A stretch of 64,000 nt of DNA from assembly GCA_052244495.1 (NCBI GenBank), contig JBQPXH010000014.1. One strand, 5' to 3'. Below the pieces are notes generated by a model, which saw only the letters and a list, made by a program, of their open reading frames with translations, had not been told where the DNA came from and ran no database searches. Shown in pieces: positions 62,712 through 64,000 of the stretch. Position 1 is the first letter of the stretch, and every line of letters begins with the position of its first letter. Origin of the DNA: Cereibacter_A sp052244495 (lineage in GTDB: Bacteria; Pseudomonadota; Alphaproteobacteria; Rhodobacterales; Rhodobacteraceae). The translations under genes and the position numbers were made by a program.

Positions 62712-62874
62712 GGCGAATAGCTGCCAAGCTGGTGCGCAACCAAGTGGCTAACCCTCTGGCGCGAAGATAAAAAACAATGGCACTCAAGCCAAGCCGCCCG
62801 GCGTCGCGCAGGTTTGCCTGTCGTCCATGACTTGCCCACTCTCTGAGCAACGACCATGCAAGGGAGGAAATCGC

Positions 62875-63828
62875 ATGTTCCGCCGCACAACCCTGTCCGC
62901 GGCCCTGGCCGCTGCCGCGCTGAGCCTTCAGCCGCAACTGGCCTCTGCGCAGGAGTTCATCAACGTGCTGACCGGGGGCACCTCGGGCGTCTACTACCCG
63001 CTGGGCGTGGGTCTCTCGGAAATCTATGCCGAGAACATCGAGGGCGCGCGCACGCAGGTTCAGGCGACCAAGGCCTCGGTCGAGAACCTCAACCTGCTCG
63101 CGCAGCGCAAGGGCGAGCTGGCCTTCGCGCTCGGCGATTCGGTGACGCTTGCCTGGGAGGGCAGCGAGGAAGCAGGCTTTCCGCGCCCGCTGAAGAACCT
63201 GCGCGCCATTGCCGCGATCTATCCCAACTACATCCAGATCGTCGCCGATGCGGCCTCGGGCGCCACGACCCTCGAGGATCTGAAGGGCAAGACCCTCTCG
63301 GTCGGCGCCCCCGCCTCGGGAACCGAACTCAACGCCCGCGCGATCTTCGGCGCGGCGGGCATGAGCTATGACGATCTCGCCAAGGTCGAATACCTGCCCT
63401 ATGCGGAATCGGCCGAGCTCATCAAGAACCGCCAGCTTCAGGCGACGCTGCAATCCTCGGGGCTGGGCGTGGCCTTCATCAAGGACCTGTCCTCGACCCA
63501 CGACATCAACCTGGTGAGCATCCCGGCCGAGGTGGTCGAGAAGATCGGCGCGCCCTACCAGCCCGCGGTGATCCCGGCCGGCACCTACACGGGGCAGGAT
63601 GCGGACGTGCCGACGGCGGCGGTGGGCAACCTGCTCGTCACGCATGAGGATGTGAGCGAGGAGACCGCCTACCAGATGACGAAGCTGATGTTCGAGAACC
63701 TCGACCGGCTGAAGTCGGCCCATGCGGCGGCGGGCAACATCAAGACCGAGACGGCCATCGAGGCGCTGCCGATCCCGCTGCATCCGGGCGCCGAGAAATA
63801 CTACCGCGAGATCGGACTGATCCAGTAA
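62875..63828 (+). CDS. TAXI family TRAP transporter substrate-binding protein
   Basis: 317 residues with a signal peptide ending QPQLASA. NVLTGGTSGVYYPLGVGLSEIY, VQATKASVENLNLLAQ, LSVGAPASGTELNARAI and the region YQPAVIPAGTYTGQDADVPTAA (shown in parts here) are typical of the TAXI group, which works with a fused TRAP permease. GGGAGGAAA precedes the ATG at 62875. The permease is expected beyond the right edge of the window. The upstream two-component pair probably controls it. Ligand unknown (glutamate or other acids in known members). Confidence 0.92.
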   Translation: MFRRTTLSAALAAAALSLQPQLASAQEFINVLTGGTSGVYYPLGVGLSEIYAENIEGARTQVQATKASVENLNLLAQRKGELAFALGDSVTLAWEGSEEAGFPRPLKNLRAIAAIYPNYIQIVADAASGATTLEDLKGKTLSVGAPASGTELNARAIFGAAGMSYDDLAKVEYLPYAESAELIKNRQLQATLQSSGLGVAFIKDLSSTHDINLVSIPAEVVEKIGAPYQPAVIPAGTYTGQDADVPTAAVGNLLVTHEDVSEETAYQMTKLMFENLDRLKSAHAAAGNIKTETAIEALPIPLHPGAEKYYREIGLIQ

Positions 63829-63834
63829 CGGCGC

Positions 63835-63975
63835 GACGCTGCCACCCGGGCGGTCCGCCGCCCGGGCACATGCAGCAGCGTGACGCTGCCACCCGGGTGC
63901 TCCGCCACCCGGTGATCTGCAGCAGATCGACGCTACCACCCGCGCAGGTCGCTGCTGCCCGGGGATACACAGCCA
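63835..63975 (+). repeat. Three tandem 47-bp hairpin repeats
   Basis: Units start at 63835, 63882 and 63929, each opening with GACGCT(G/A)CCACCCG. Unit 1 contains a 9-bp stem CCCGGGCGG / CCGCCCGGG with loop TCCG; unit 2 keeps the stem with a paired change (CCGGGTG / CACCCGG). Unit 3 is degenerate. The array begins 6 bases after the TAXI stop and is probably an mRNA-stabilising or attenuating structure between binding protein and permease genes. Confidence 0.7.
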
Positions 63976-64000
63976 CGGGCGATGCGAGGCCCGCGCCTCG

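Noticed and set aside
62677..62874. A sigma-54 promoter (GG-N10-GC) for the TAXI gene
   Set aside because: TGGCGAATAGCTGC at 62711 has only nine bases between GG and GC, and TGGCACTCAAGCC at about 62779 lacks the GC element; the regulator also lacks GAFTGA.

Overview
The window is GC-rich DNA with densely packed, frequently stop/start-overlapping genes. The gene content points to a photosynthetic member of the Rhodobacter/Cereibacter group (Rhodobacterales, Alphaproteobacteria). The strongest marker is a 450-residue AppA-type BLUF protein, the blue-light/redox antirepressor of photosynthesis genes known from Rhodobacter sphaeroides. Supporting markers are a fused ATP sulfurylase/APS kinase, a UbiK-like protein, DUF1150 and DUF465 proteins and several TRAP transporters. 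No rRNA, tRNA, CRISPR array, prophage or insertion sequence was recognised. Family names were assigned from motifs read in the translated sequence; no database search was possible.

Layout. Bases 1-6.0 kb: the end of isocitrate dehydrogenase, then a minus-strand block of small-molecule enzymes (ketopantoate reductase-like, acyl-CoA ligase, fumarylacetoacetase-like hydrolase, luciferase-like monooxygenase) and an AI-2E family exporter. 6.1-11.2 kb: appA, a divergent CbiX-like chelatase and a large hybrid sensor kinase. 11.3-15.7 kb: purE-purK-aminotransferase-glutamine synthetase-like operon. 15.9-25.1 kb: housekeeping genes (DUF465, Hsp20-DUF1150 with a heat-shock-type promoter, cytochrome b561, sat/cysC, trxB with a divergent Lrp regulator, lgt-midA-pgeF, ubiK).

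25.4-33.1 kb holds a self-contained chemosensory operon: STAS protein, CheY, CheA, CheW, second CheW, CheR, CheB and a 610-residue soluble protein. The last gene starts inside cheB and carries a recognisable but strongly divergent copy of the methyl-accepting receptor signalling hairpin, with no membrane segment. No flagellar gene and no ordinary receptor lies nearby. Just beyond a glutathionyl-hydroquinone reductase gene is a convergent HPt / sigma-54 response-regulator pair resembling LuxU/LuxO. This region is the best candidate for a little-described system.

36.3-40.6 kb: propionyl-CoA synthetase and malic enzyme. 40.8-45.3 kb: a tightly coupled nucleoside salvage operon (cdd-deoA-deoB-add-upp), which converts nucleosides to bases and pentose phosphates. 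45.4-51.0 kb: SPOR protein, an inner-membrane protein with a degenerate M48-like site, an acyl-CoA synthetase, an EamA exporter and a methyltransferase.

51.2-59.5 kb: a likely sugar-acid catabolic locus. A TRAP transporter and two GntR regulators are divergent from a zinc dehydrogenase, a tagaturonate/mannonate reductase-like enzyme and altronate dehydratase, a set that would convert an aldonate to 2-keto-3-deoxygluconate. 59.6-64.0 kb: a DctB/DctD-like two-component pair whose regulator has lost the sigma-54 contact motif, a perfect 18-bp palindrome, a TAXI-type TRAP binding protein, and three 47-bp tandem hairpin repeats at the window edge.
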